A DNA stretch of 64,000 nucleotides from G965261775 sp965261775. Lineage in GTDB: Bacteria; Pseudomonadota; Gammaproteobacteria; Eutrophobiales; Eutrophobiaceae. Both the position numbers and the translations under genes were made by a program. This document shows positions 45,718-54,284 of the stretch, piece by piece. Position 1 is the stretch's first letter; each line of letters opens with the position of its first letter. The notes beneath the pieces are model-generated. The model was not told where the DNA came from. It saw nothing but the letters and a program-made list of their open reading frames with translations, and ran no database searches. Where the stretch lies: contig OZ253477.1 in assembly GCA_965261775.1 (NCBI GenBank), forward strand, positions 744,001 through 808,000, read 5' to 3'.

Positions 45718-47142
45718 ATGGAAAAATATGATGTCGTTATTATTGGTGGAGGCCCTGGCGGGTATGTTGCGGCGATCCGTTGCGCACAACTCGGATTGAA
45801 AACGGCCTGCGTTGAAAGCTGGATCAATGAAGAGGGAAAGCCCGCCCTGGGAGGGACCTGCCTCAATGTGGGCTGTATCCCTTCCAAGGCATTGCTTGAC
45901 TCATCACACCATTATCACCATATCCAGCATGCCGTCGGTGAACACGGCATTACCGCAAAGCATGTCGCGATTGATGTCGGCAAAATGATCGCAAGAAAGG
46001 CATCGATCGTAAAAACCCTGACTCAGGGCATCAGCGGCCTGTTCAAAAAAAATAAAATTACATGGTTCCGCGATCATGCCAGATTGATCGGTAACGGTCA
46101 GGTTGAAATCCATCCAACCCATAAAACGCACGATGAAAAGACAGTGATTCAGGCTGATCACATTATTATTGCAACTGGCTCGGTGCCGACACAGATACCA
46201 CCGGCGCCCGTTGATAACAAGTTGATCGTTGACTCAACCGGTGCGCTGGATTTCAGGGAAGTCCCGAAAAGGCTCGGAATCATTGGTGCGGGCGTGATTG
46301 GCCTTGAACTCGGGAGTGTCTGGAACCGACTGGGCGCTGAGGTAATCATTCTGGAAGCGCTACCGGATTTTCTGGCGCTGGTGGACCGACAGATTGCGAA
46401 AGAGTCCGAAAAGACACTCCGCAAACAGGGGCTGGATATTCGCCTGAACGCCAGAGTCACGGAGGCTAATGCCGGTAAAAAAGAAGTTTCGGTACGCTAT
46501 GAAGATGCCGAAGGCGAACAACAGACCAGCGTCGATAAATTGATCGTCGCCGTCGGGCGTAGCCCGAATACCTCCGATCTGGGTGCAGAGGAATGCGGCC
46601 TCAAGCTGGATAAACGCGGTTTTATCGTCACCGATGAACAGTGCCGCACCAATCTTGAAAATGTTTATGCCATCGGCGATGTCGCTGGAGGTGCCATGCT
46701 CGCGCACAAGGCATCGGAGGAAGGTGTCATGGTCGCAGAACGCATTGCCGGTAAACCGGCACATATGAACTATGCAACCATTCCATGGGTAATTTATACC
46801 TGGCCGGAAATCGCCTGGGTCGGGAAAACCGAGGAAACACTGAAAGCGGAGGGGGTTGCTTGCAACAGCGGCGTCTTTCCTTTCATGGCCAGCGGGAGAG
46901 CCCGGGCAATGGGAGAGACAACGGGCATGGTGAAAATATTAAGCGACTGCAAAACAGATCGCCTGCTGGGCATTCATATATTTGGACCGAATGCCTCCGA
47001 ATTAATCGCGGAAGCGGTTATAGCGATGGAATTTGACGGCAGTAGCGAGGATCTGGCCAGAACAATCCATGCACATCCGACTCTGTCGGAGGCGATTCAC
47101 GAAGCTGCATTGAGTGTGGACAAACGAACCATCCATATTTGA
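45718..47142 (+). CDS. lpdA: Dihydrolipoamide dehydrogenase (E3)
   Basis: The 474-residue FAD disulfide reductase regenerates lipoate on SucB using NAD. IIGGGPGGYVAAIRCAQLG (FAD), the redox pair in GGTCLNVGCIPSKAL (Cys-x4-Cys), GAGVIGLELGSVWNRLG (NAD), YAIGDVAGGAMLAHKA and the C-terminal HAHPTLSEAIHEA with the catalytic His/Glu are all present. It lies 32 bases after sucB. Length is normal. The genes for succinyl-CoA synthetase (sucCD) do not follow; the next gene belongs to acyl-CoA metabolism. Confidence 0.97.
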   Translation: MEKYDVVIIGGGPGGYVAAIRCAQLGLKTACVESWINEEGKPALGGTCLNVGCIPSKALLDSSHHYHHIQHAVGEHGITAKHVAIDVGKMIARKASIVKTLTQGISGLFKKNKITWFRDHARLIGNGQVEIHPTHKTHDEKTVIQADHIIIATGSVPTQIPPAPVDNKLIVDSTGALDFREVPKRLGIIGAGVIGLELGSVWNRLGAEVIILEALPDFLALVDRQIAKESEKTLRKQGLDIRLNARVTEANAGKKEVSVRYEDAEGEQQTSVDKLIVAVGRSPNTSDLGAEECGLKLDKRGFIVTDEQCRTNLENVYAIGDVAGGAMLAHKASEEGVMVAERIAGKPAHMNYATIPWVIYTWPEIAWVGKTEETLKAEGVACNSGVFPFMASGRARAMGETTGMVKILSDCKTDRLLGIHIFGPNASELIAEAVIAMEFDGSSEDLARTIHAHPTLSEAIHEAALSVDKRTIHI

Positions 47143-47286
47143 ACCGTATATCGGGATTGCCCGGAATATTCTCTTTGTCGAGAGCTTGCGACGCTGAAAA
47201 CGTTATTTGAGAAATTCCCGTCCAGAATGTATTTTTAACGCTGGAATTTTGAAAACTTTAAGAAAACAACAATTGAGGACTGCTAT

Positions 47287-48468
47287 ATGACAGATAATAT
47301 TGTGATCGTTACGGCATTGCGGACAGCCATCGGAAACTTTGGTGGCGCTTTGACCAATATTCCCGCCCATGAGCTGGGAGCGATCGTGATCCGCGAGATC
47401 ATTAAACAAACGGGGATTAAACCCGAACAGGTTGATGAAGTGATCTTCGGTCAGGTATTGACCGCGGGTTGCGGACAGAACCCGGCCAGACAAGCCGCCG
47501 TCTCGGCAGGGCTCCCTTATACGGTTCCCTGCATGACCATCAACAAGGTCTGCGGCAGCGGCTTGAAAACGATCAGCCTTGCGGCGCAGGCCATTAAATG
47601 CGGAGACGCCGATATTATTATCGCTGGCGGTCAGGAAAACATGAGCCTCGCGCCGCATGTTCTGCCCAAATCCAGAAACGGAAAAAAGATGGGCGACTGG
47701 AAAATGCAGGATTCAATGATCGTCGATGGACTTTGGGATGCTTTCAATAATTATCACATGGGGATCACAGCGGAAAACATTGTCAGGCAATACGGCATAT
47801 CCCGGGAAGAACAGGACCAGTTTGCGGCTACGTCACAGCAAAAAACAGAGGCTGCACGGAAGGCAGGCAAGTTTGATGATGAAATCGTTCCGGTCAGTAT
47901 TCCGCAACGCAAGGGCGACCCGATTGTCTTTGCCAGAGATGAATTCCCCCGCGATGGCATCACTACCGACAAGGTCGCCGGGATGCGGCCGGCCTTTGAC
48001 CAGGGAGGCACTGTAACCGCGGCCAATGCGTCCGGATTGAATGATGGCGCCGCGGCAGTACTGGTCATGTCAGAGCGCCGCGCAAAAGAACTGAAACTGC
48101 AAACCATGGCCACCATCAAGTCATATTCCAGTGTCGGGCTTGACCCGGCCATTATGGGCACTGGCCCTATCCCCGCCAGTAAACGTTGCCTGGAAAAGGC
48201 CGGCTGGTCGGTGGATGATCTTGATTTGATTGAAGCCAACGAGGCTTTTGCCGCCCAGGCCATCTCCGTTAACCGCGATGTCGGCTGGGATACCGACAAG
48301 GTCAATGTCAACGGCGGCGCCATCGCCATTGGTCATCCTATCGGGGCATCGGGCTGTCGCATACTGGTAACCCTGTTACATGAAATGAAACGAAGGGACG
48401 CCAAAAAAGGACTGGCTACACTGTGCATCGGCGGTGGCCAGGGCGTGGCCCTGGCAGTGGAAAGATAA
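47287..48468 (+). CDS. phaA: Acetyl-CoA acetyltransferase (beta-ketothiolase)
   Basis: The 393-residue thiolase condenses two acetyl-CoA to acetoacetyl-CoA. The acyl-accepting Cys is in NKVCGSGLKTI (about residue 89), the His in GGAIAIGHPIGASG and the second Cys in CIGGGQGVAL. The length and sequence fit biosynthetic PhaA/AtoB thiolases. GAGG precedes the ATG. It is followed after 17 bases by phaB and then phaR, so the role is probably the first step of polyhydroxybutyrate synthesis. Confidence 0.95.
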   Translation: MTDNIVIVTALRTAIGNFGGALTNIPAHELGAIVIREIIKQTGIKPEQVDEVIFGQVLTAGCGQNPARQAAVSAGLPYTVPCMTINKVCGSGLKTISLAAQAIKCGDADIIIAGGQENMSLAPHVLPKSRNGKKMGDWKMQDSMIVDGLWDAFNNYHMGITAENIVRQYGISREEQDQFAATSQQKTEAARKAGKFDDEIVPVSIPQRKGDPIVFARDEFPRDGITTDKVAGMRPAFDQGGTVTAANASGLNDGAAAVLVMSERRAKELKLQTMATIKSYSSVGLDPAIMGTGPIPASKRCLEKAGWSVDDLDLIEANEAFAAQAISVNRDVGWDTDKVNVNGGAIAIGHPIGASGCRILVTLLHEMKRRDAKKGLATLCIGGGQGVALAVER

Positions 48469-48485
48469 AATCGGAGGACGAAACA

Positions 48486-49235
48486 ATGACTGAACTGAAT
48501 GGTAAAATCGTGCTTGTCACCGGTGGCTGCAGCGGGATTGGGGCGGCTATCTGCCTGCGTCTTGCCAGGGCCGGCGCCAGGGTGGCAACCAATTACAGAA
48601 ATGAAGAAAAGGCGAAAAAATGGCAACGCCAGATAAAAGATCAGGAAGGCTTTGATATCACGATACATCAGGCCGATGTGTCAGACTATGAGGCATGCGA
48701 GTCCATGGTGAAGCAGATTGAGCGGGAACCGGGGCCGATCGATATCCTCGTTAATAACGCTGGCGTTACCTGGGACAAGAGCCTTAAAAATATGTCTCGG
48801 GAGCAATGGGATACGGTCATGAGTATCAATTTGGACGGCCTGTTTAACGTCACCCGGCATGTTATCAACGGGATGACGGAGCGGGGTTGGGGGCGAATCA
48901 TCAATATCTCTTCCATCAACGGTCAAAAAGGTCAGCGGGGGCAGACCAATTATGCGGCGACGAAAGCGGGTATACACGGTTTTACAATGTCTCTGGCACA
49001 GGAAGTGGCGCACAAGGGTGTTACCGTCAACACGGTTTCCCCCGGCTATATTGCCACCGAGATGGTCATGGCGGTGCCAGAGGATATCCGCAATAAAATT
49101 ATCGCGCAAATCCCGGTAGGCCGTCTGGGTAAAGTTGAAGAAATCGCGGAAATGGTTACATTTCTAGCTTCCGAGGCAGCCGCTTTTGCCACTGGCGCAG
49201 ATTTTTCAATCAACGGTGGCCAGCATATGATGTAA
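48486..49235 (+). CDS. phaB: Acetoacetyl-CoA reductase
   Basis: A 249-residue NADPH-dependent short-chain dehydrogenase that reduces acetoacetyl-CoA to (R)-3-hydroxybutyryl-CoA. VTGGCSGIGAAI (cofactor motif), NNAGVT, the Ser in ISSINGQKGQRGQ and the YAATK catalytic pair are visible; the SSINGQKGQ sequence and NGGQHM end are typical of PhaB rather than FabG. Start at 48486 (MTELNGKIV) has GGAGG upstream; the open frame extends into phaA but that part is the wrong composition. The PHA synthase gene phaC is not in the window. Confidence 0.93.
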   Translation: MTELNGKIVLVTGGCSGIGAAICLRLARAGARVATNYRNEEKAKKWQRQIKDQEGFDITIHQADVSDYEACESMVKQIEREPGPIDILVNNAGVTWDKSLKNMSREQWDTVMSINLDGLFNVTRHVINGMTERGWGRIINISSINGQKGQRGQTNYAATKAGIHGFTMSLAQEVAHKGVTVNTVSPGYIATEMVMAVPEDIRNKIIAQIPVGRLGKVEEIAEMVTFLASEAAAFATGADFSINGGQHMM

Positions 49236-49295
49236 CTTCTCCGCAGGGGAAATCAAGATATACTTGTTTCCTCTGCACAACATATTGGAAGCCCT

Positions 49296-49772
49296 ATGGA
49301 TAAAAAACGCATCATCAAAAAATACCCGAATCGCCGTTTGTACGATACCGAGGAAAGCAGATACATTACGCTTGAAGATATCAAAAAGCTGGTACTGGAA
49401 AACAAGGCGTTTGTCGTTAAGGATACCAAAACAGATCAGGATTTGACCCGGATGATCCTGCTGCAGATTATTATTGAGCAGGAAGATGACAACGATCCGC
49501 TCTTTTCGACACAGTCCTTGTCTCATATCATACGTTTTTACGGTAACACCTTCCAGACCGTTGCCAGCGATTACCTGCAGAAAAGCGTTGATTTATTCGT
49601 GCAACAACAAAAACAGTTTCAATCCATGACCAGCATGGACCCCGTTGATCCCATTGACACCCTCACGAAACTGACCGAGCAGAATATGGCAATGTGGAAA
49701 AACATACAGAAAAGTTTCCTGAATTCCGCCACGCAATCCCGCACCGACGATGAAAATAAACAGGATGAGTAG
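49296..49772 (+). CDS. phaR: Polyhydroxyalkanoate synthesis regulator PhaR
   Basis: The 158-residue protein has the DNA-binding PHB/PHA accumulation domain at its N terminus (KKYPNRRLYDTEESRYITL, residues 8-26) followed by the second PHB_acc segment (LTRMILLQIIIEQEDDND, then LFSTQSLSHIIRFYG). PhaR represses phasin and its own genes and is titrated off DNA by polymer granules. The C terminus is polar. It stands 60 bases after phaB and is followed by a hairpin, then a convergent gene. Confidence 0.93.
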   Translation: MDKKRIIKKYPNRRLYDTEESRYITLEDIKKLVLENKAFVVKDTKTDQDLTRMILLQIIIEQEDDNDPLFSTQSLSHIIRFYGNTFQTVASDYLQKSVDLFVQQQKQFQSMTSMDPVDPIDTLTKLTEQNMAMWKNIQKSFLNSATQSRTDDENKQDE

Positions 49773-49777
49773 GCTGT

Positions 49778-49813
49778 AGCAGGATTTATTGATTCCTGCT
49801 GAAAATTGTTTTT
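49778..49813 (+). terminator. Probable terminator after phaR
   Basis: AGCAGGA (49778-49784) pairs with TCCTGCT (49794-49800), and GAAAATTGTTTTT follows. It lies six bases after the phaR stop, between convergent genes. The T-run is interrupted, so efficiency is uncertain. Confidence 0.55.
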
Positions 49814-49831
49814 GGAGCACCTCCAGCGGGG

Positions 49832-52003
49832 CTATGAAATATCCGAACCACGCCTGATGGTCCGGGGAGCCCGGGAAGCCTGGAAGTGATTAACGTCGGG
49901 GGTTGCGTAAATCTCCAGAATATCATTTTTATCCAGTTCAGGAGAGACCGCTTTCCCCTGAATGAAATCACAGTTGAGTTCTCTGGTTAAACTGTATTGT
50001 GTTTCCGTATCGACCTGATTGATGATGATCTTTTTTTCCAACGCGTGAATGTAATCTATCTGCGCCTTTGCGATGTTCAACGCTTTTTTATTTTCAGAAA
50101 TATCTGCGGGACAATGCATTTTTACGGTATCTATCGGCAACGTGAATAAAGCCTCGCTTGAAGGCAGGGTAAATTTATCGGCGTGCAAAATCAGGTGAAG
50201 CCCTTTTTGATGAAGTCGGGATATTACTTCAATCTGATTTTGTTGAAATGAAAGGATGTTTTTTTCCGAAAGGCCGATGGAAAAGCCGGATTTACCGCAA
50301 GGCATACTCAGTAATTGCCTTTCAATATCAAGAAGAAAATCTTTATCCAATACAGGATCGCCAAAAAATTGAGCACTGATATTCAGACGTTTATTAAAAG
50401 CGGCCTGCGACTCCCAGAATTGTATATGATCTGCAACGGTGGCCATTAACCATTGATTCAGGTGCACAACAATTTCGGTATTATTTCTGACATCGGAAAA
50501 GAAATCCGATGATACCCTGCCGATCCGGGGATGCTCCCAAAAAAGCCGCGCCTCAAAATTCAGAGTTGAATTCCTGTCAATATTGACTATCGGTTGGTAA
50601 AATACGTTTAATTCATCTTTTTCCAGGGCATGGAAAATTTCTTTTTCCATTCTGTCCAGGGCATAAACTTTTGCATTGACGACTTCATCATATATTTCAT
50701 AACGTCCGCCTCCCAGAGATTTCGCACGGTTTAAGGCAGTATAGGTGTTATTAATGGCAACTTTTCTACTGTCACTGGCGCCTGTGCTTACATAAACTCC
50801 CGTCGAAACGGTTAAATAGGTTTCCGTACCATCAATTTTAACCGGCGTGAGCAAAACGTCATGGATATGCTTCACGACTGTCCTGACGGTATTGATGGAT
50901 TCGATATGCTCCAATAAAAGTCCAAATTCTCCATCACCGAATTGGCAGAATGAAGAGGTTGAACTGATAACGCTGTTTATCTTTTTACTGACATCGATCA
51001 GTATCTTGTCAATGACATCGGCCGAAAATCGTTCCTGCAGTTTCTTGAATCGGTCAATATAGATAATCAGCAGCGCGTAATTGTAATTATCAACGACATT
51101 GTTTTTGATGATTGCCGAACTTAAACGGTCAAGAAATAAATGTTTCTGCGGTAATTTCGTTTTTGTTTTATATAAAATTTCTTCATTTTCTTTCTGTTTG
51201 TTTCGCCTGTAATCGGTTATATCGACGATGAAACCTTCTATGCTCAGTAATTCTCCATTGCTGGAGAAGTTCCCCTTGCCCCGTTCCCAGACCCATTTTT
51301 CCTGATGGTTGCTGGTTTGAATACGATAGTTAAGTTCATAAGACCGGTTTTCCTGCAGCGCGGACTGGACATTGGTCCAGACCAGGTCCTGGTCATTGGG
51401 ATTGATAAGACTGCCAAAGGTCACGGTCCGATTGATAAGTTCCGACGGGCGGTAACCGGTCAGATCAAAGCAACCCTCGCTGACAAACTCCATTGTCCAG
51501 TCACGATCGTTGCGGCCCCGATAGACCAGCCCGCAAAGATTATTAATCAGGGTATAAAGCGTTCTGTGCGTGGCCTGATGTAATCCGTATTCGCGCACGC
51601 GTTCCGTTATATCCGAAATGACGCCAACCAGATACGTTTTATTGTTTTTTGGATTGATATAAGTATTGGCGCGTATATTCACCCAGCAAAGCCGTTCGTC
51701 CCTGGTCAAAATACGAGTCCTTAGTGAGGACGACGACGTTGAATCGCTTTTATAGATATTTTGTATAAATTCCACACACTGTTCCTTATCATCCGGATGG
51801 ATGCGTTGCAGAATATCTTTGCCCAGCGTTTCGGAGATTGAAAAACCGGTCAGCTTTTCCCATTCATCGTTCAGATAGGCCCACTGATTGTTTTCATTGA
51901 TCTGGAATATGGTCTGGTTCAGACTGTTTATCAGAATCAGGGGGTCGTTTTTGTGCCCGAACAAAAACGATTCTTTTTCCGATTTAAAATTGAAGATAAT
52001 CAA
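49832..52003 (-). CDS. PAS-PAS-GGDEF-EAL protein with both output motifs degenerate
   Basis: The 723-residue protein has two PAS domains with PAC motifs (about 25-140 and 145-265; GVISDITERV and GFIVDITDYRR mark their ends), a GGDEF-like domain (about 280-440) and an EAL-like domain (about 452-705). The diguanylate cyclase motif reads GDGEF (356-360) in place of GGDEF. In the EAL domain EAL reads EAR (484-486) and the DDFGTG loop has become HADKFTLPSS, so metal binding and phosphodiesterase activity are unlikely. YQPIV and the final QGK-V-SP strand are kept. No transmembrane segment is evident. It may act as a cytosolic c-di-GMP receptor or partner of the adjacent two-component genes, which lie 32 bases upstream on the same strand. 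Confidence 0.88.
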   Translation of the reverse strand: MIIFNFKSEKESFLFGHKNDPLILINSLNQTIFQINENNQWAYLNDEWEKLTGFSISETLGKDILQRIHPDDKEQCVEFIQNIYKSDSTSSSSLRTRILTRDERLCWVNIRANTYINPKNNKTYLVGVISDITERVREYGLHQATHRTLYTLINNLCGLVYRGRNDRDWTMEFVSEGCFDLTGYRPSELINRTVTFGSLINPNDQDLVWTNVQSALQENRSYELNYRIQTSNHQEKWVWERGKGNFSSNGELLSIEGFIVDITDYRRNKQKENEEILYKTKTKLPQKHLFLDRLSSAIIKNNVVDNYNYALLIIYIDRFKKLQERFSADVIDKILIDVSKKINSVISSTSSFCQFGDGEFGLLLEHIESINTVRTVVKHIHDVLLTPVKIDGTETYLTVSTGVYVSTGASDSRKVAINNTYTALNRAKSLGGGRYEIYDEVVNAKVYALDRMEKEIFHALEKDELNVFYQPIVNIDRNSTLNFEARLFWEHPRIGRVSSDFFSDVRNNTEIVVHLNQWLMATVADHIQFWESQAAFNKRLNISAQFFGDPVLDKDFLLDIERQLLSMPCGKSGFSIGLSEKNILSFQQNQIEVISRLHQKGLHLILHADKFTLPSSEALFTLPIDTVKMHCPADISENKKALNIAKAQIDYIHALEKKIIINQVDTETQYSLTRELNCDFIQGKAVSPELDKNDILEIYATPDVNHFQASRAPRTIRRGSDIS

Positions 52004-52035
52004 ATTTTAATGTCCACCTTCATGAAATAGTCGGG

Positions 52036-52707
52036 TCAGTCGGTACAATCATGTTCCAGCGCCCACAACGCGGCTTCCAGTCGCGAACTCAGATTGAGTT
52101 TTCGCAGCGTGTTTGTAACATGAACCTTGACAGTACCTTCGGTAATGCCCAGTTCTCTCGCGATTAATTTATTGCTCATACCTTTGACAATGAGCTTTAT
52201 AATTTCAACCTCGCGCTCGGACAACGTGCCATAGGCGGCAGCCCGAGGCTTGTTGTCGCGAACCGCATGGGTCAGCAGATTAACCAGATTATCGTCTATG
52301 ACGACTTCGCCGTCCAACGCGCTTCTTAGTTTTGCAATGATCAATTCCGGCTCGGTATCCTTCAACAGATAACCGTCGGCACCACTTCTAAGCGCCGTGA
52401 TAAAGTGCTCTTCCGTATCGGAAACAGTCAGGATAATTTTAATGGCCTCTATTTCGGCTTTTTTCAGGGAGTTCAAGACCTGAATACCGTTCATATCTTT
52501 CATGTTCAGGTCCACCAGTATGAGATCGGGTTTCAGTTCGGTCGCCAGTTTAATACCTTCCCTACCGGAGGGCGCTTCTCCAATAACTTCAAAATCCTGC
52601 TCATGGTTCAATAATTCGGTAACCCCTTTCCTGAACAGGGGATGGTCATCAATAATGATAACGGCACAACAGTTTTTTGCGTGCATGGGCGTAGCCTGTT
52701 TATGCAT
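52036..52707 (-). CDS. NarL/FixJ-family response regulator
   Basis: The 223-residue regulator has a receiver domain (about 12-130; IIIDDHP acidic pocket, phospho-acceptor Asp in LILVDLNMKDMNG, Lys in YLLKDTEP) and a LuxR-type helix-turn-helix (about 160-220; LSEREVEIIKLIVKGMSNKL, then VKVHVTNTLRKL). Its start overlaps the kinase gene by 8 bases (ATGCATAA). A second in-frame ATG at 52686 (MHAKNCC) is an alternative start; the sequence between lies in a duplicated 20-base segment. Target genes are unknown; the divergent porin and the methylamine genes beyond it are candidates by position. Confidence 0.93.
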   Translation of the reverse strand: MHKQATPMHAKNCCAVIIIDDHPLFRKGVTELLNHEQDFEVIGEAPSGREGIKLATELKPDLILVDLNMKDMNGIQVLNSLKKAEIEAIKIILTVSDTEEHFITALRSGADGYLLKDTEPELIIAKLRSALDGEVVIDDNLVNLLTHAVRDNKPRAAAYGTLSEREVEIIKLIVKGMSNKLIARELGITEGTVKVHVTNTLRKLNLSSRLEAALWALEHDCTD

Positions 52708-52729
52708 CAGGCGTAGCCTGTTTATGCAT
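52688..52729. repeat. Two-copy direct repeat at the kinase/regulator junction
   Basis: GGCGTAGCCTGTTTATGCAT occurs at 52688-52707 and again at 52710-52729. On the coding strand it gives MHKQATP twice: once as the last residues of the kinase (MHKQATPDA) and once as the first of the regulator (MHKQATPMHA). Confidence 0.95.
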
Positions 52730-54067
52730 TACATTATGCCAAATATGTTTCTTTGCCCGAAAAGTAATCTTCAGGGAGGTACCACCGTCCACTGTATTGC
52801 TTAAGCTGATATTACCGCCGATGGAATGCGCTCTTTCCTGCATTATCACAATCCCGAAATGTTTTTCCGTATCAGAGATATTGGCCAGGCCGATGCCATC
52901 GTCCTCAATGGAGGTGACAATTTGTCCGGAGTCATTGTAATGTATTGATACTAAAGATCTCTTTGCCTGTGAATGTCTGACGACATTGGACAGGGATTCG
53001 CGGATGATATGCAGCAACTGGGTTTCTTCTGCCACCGTTAAAATATTTGCTGGCAGTCTGTTGTCAACATCAAAGGCGATGGTACTGCGTTGCGCGAATT
53101 CATCTACGGAATCCGTCAGCGCCTGGGTGAAATTTTTGCCGCCCATGGTCAGGCGAAAGGTTGAAATCAGTTCCCGCAAGTGGCGATAGGCAATATTCAG
53201 ATTGGAACGCAAATCCTGCATCATGGCATCGGTTTCCATGGCCTTGTCGCAGACCTGTATATTACTGCTGGTCAGGATGTTCTGCAGGCGACTCGTTTGA
53301 ATCTTCAGGTAGGATAGTGATTGGGCCAGGGAGTCATGCAACTCCCGCGCAATGACCGCCCTCTCTTCATACTGTGCGTGGCGGAGCTTCTGACGGGCGA
53401 GCTGGACGCTGGAGACAATATTGGACAAACGGTTTGAATGCTCCAGCAGAGATAAATGCATGGTATCGGATATTTCGAAATCAGGGACATGTTTCAATAC
53501 CAGTATTGAGCGGCCCTGATTTCCACAATGCAACTGAACGCAGATAAATTTGCTGTCCCCTCGCACGGAATATTCGTACAGACTTTGTCTTTCACCGATG
53601 GTATCCGGCGGAAAAATTTTCGGCAGGATGATTAACGGGATCTTTTTAATCCAGTCATCATCGTTTGTATCGGTACATTCAAGCAAGGTAAATTGATCCG
53701 CGGATGCCGGCATAATATAAATTGCACTTGACCTGGTATGACACAATCTTTCAATTTCATGCAGAAGCGGGATGAAAGGCTCATTGGATTCAGGTTCTTC
53801 AATCAACTTCAACAGTGATTTATGGGCAGTATCAAGCGAATTGATGCCGTTTCGCATATCCGTATCCGTCATCGATGACAGCCTGTTATCACCTCCATCC
53901 AGATACGCCGCTTCAGGTTCAGCGACGGGGCGGGGAGGTATTTTGCCTGACAGATTTCTGTTACGTAAAAAATACACCAGAGATAAAAACACAATGCACA
54001 GGAAACCGAAGACAGGGTTTCCAATGTCAAATGCGGCAATAGTGCCAATCAAATCGCTGTGCATCAT
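52700..54067 (-). CDS. NarX/DegS-type sensor histidine kinase
   Basis: The 455-residue kinase has one N-terminal membrane segment (about 17-36) and no sizeable periplasmic domain. A cytosolic region (about 70-235) looks GAF-like. The HisKA_3 dimerisation/phospho-acceptor motif follows (ERAVIARELHDSLAQSLSYL, His about 247), then an HATPase_c domain with the N-box IIRESLSNVVRHSQAKR and the IEDDGIGLA G-box. It lacks the Asp-box of classic HisKA kinases, as expected for this class. The signal is unknown; without a periplasmic sensor it probably reads a cytosolic ligand or redox state. The gene overlaps its response regulator. Confidence 0.92.
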   Translation of the reverse strand: MMHSDLIGTIAAFDIGNPVFGFLCIVFLSLVYFLRNRNLSGKIPPRPVAEPEAAYLDGGDNRLSSMTDTDMRNGINSLDTAHKSLLKLIEEPESNEPFIPLLHEIERLCHTRSSAIYIMPASADQFTLLECTDTNDDDWIKKIPLIILPKIFPPDTIGERQSLYEYSVRGDSKFICVQLHCGNQGRSILVLKHVPDFEISDTMHLSLLEHSNRLSNIVSSVQLARQKLRHAQYEERAVIARELHDSLAQSLSYLKIQTSRLQNILTSSNIQVCDKAMETDAMMQDLRSNLNIAYRHLRELISTFRLTMGGKNFTQALTDSVDEFAQRSTIAFDVDNRLPANILTVAEETQLLHIIRESLSNVVRHSQAKRSLVSIHYNDSGQIVTSIEDDGIGLANISDTEKHFGIVIMQERAHSIGGNISLSNTVDGGTSLKITFRAKKHIWHNVMHKQATPDA

Positions 54068-54128
54068 CTTGTTCGCCAGACTATTACTTAAGAAGTATTC
54101 CTCTTAGGGAATTGACGATTTTATCTCC

Positions 54129-54205
54129 ACAGTCTAGAATTTTGTCTATATCTATCTTGTACTATTAACAGTCTAAAATTTTTATCTGTACTTGACTACT
54201 ATAAT
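54129..54205. promoter_or_regulatory. Imperfect direct repeats in the kinase/porin divergent region
   Basis: ACAGTCTAGAATTTTGTCT at 54129 is echoed 39 bases later by ACAGTCTAAAATTTTTATCT at 54168 in a strikingly A/T-rich stretch between the two divergent genes. TATAAT also occurs at about 54199. They could be paired regulator sites or promoter parts; no protein can be assigned from sequence alone. Confidence 0.4.
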
Positions 54206-54284
54206 GTATCAAACAACGTTTTTCATCCGTTGCCATCAAGGAAAACCGGCAGGCTGATGAAAAATGATTTTATAAAAATAGAGA

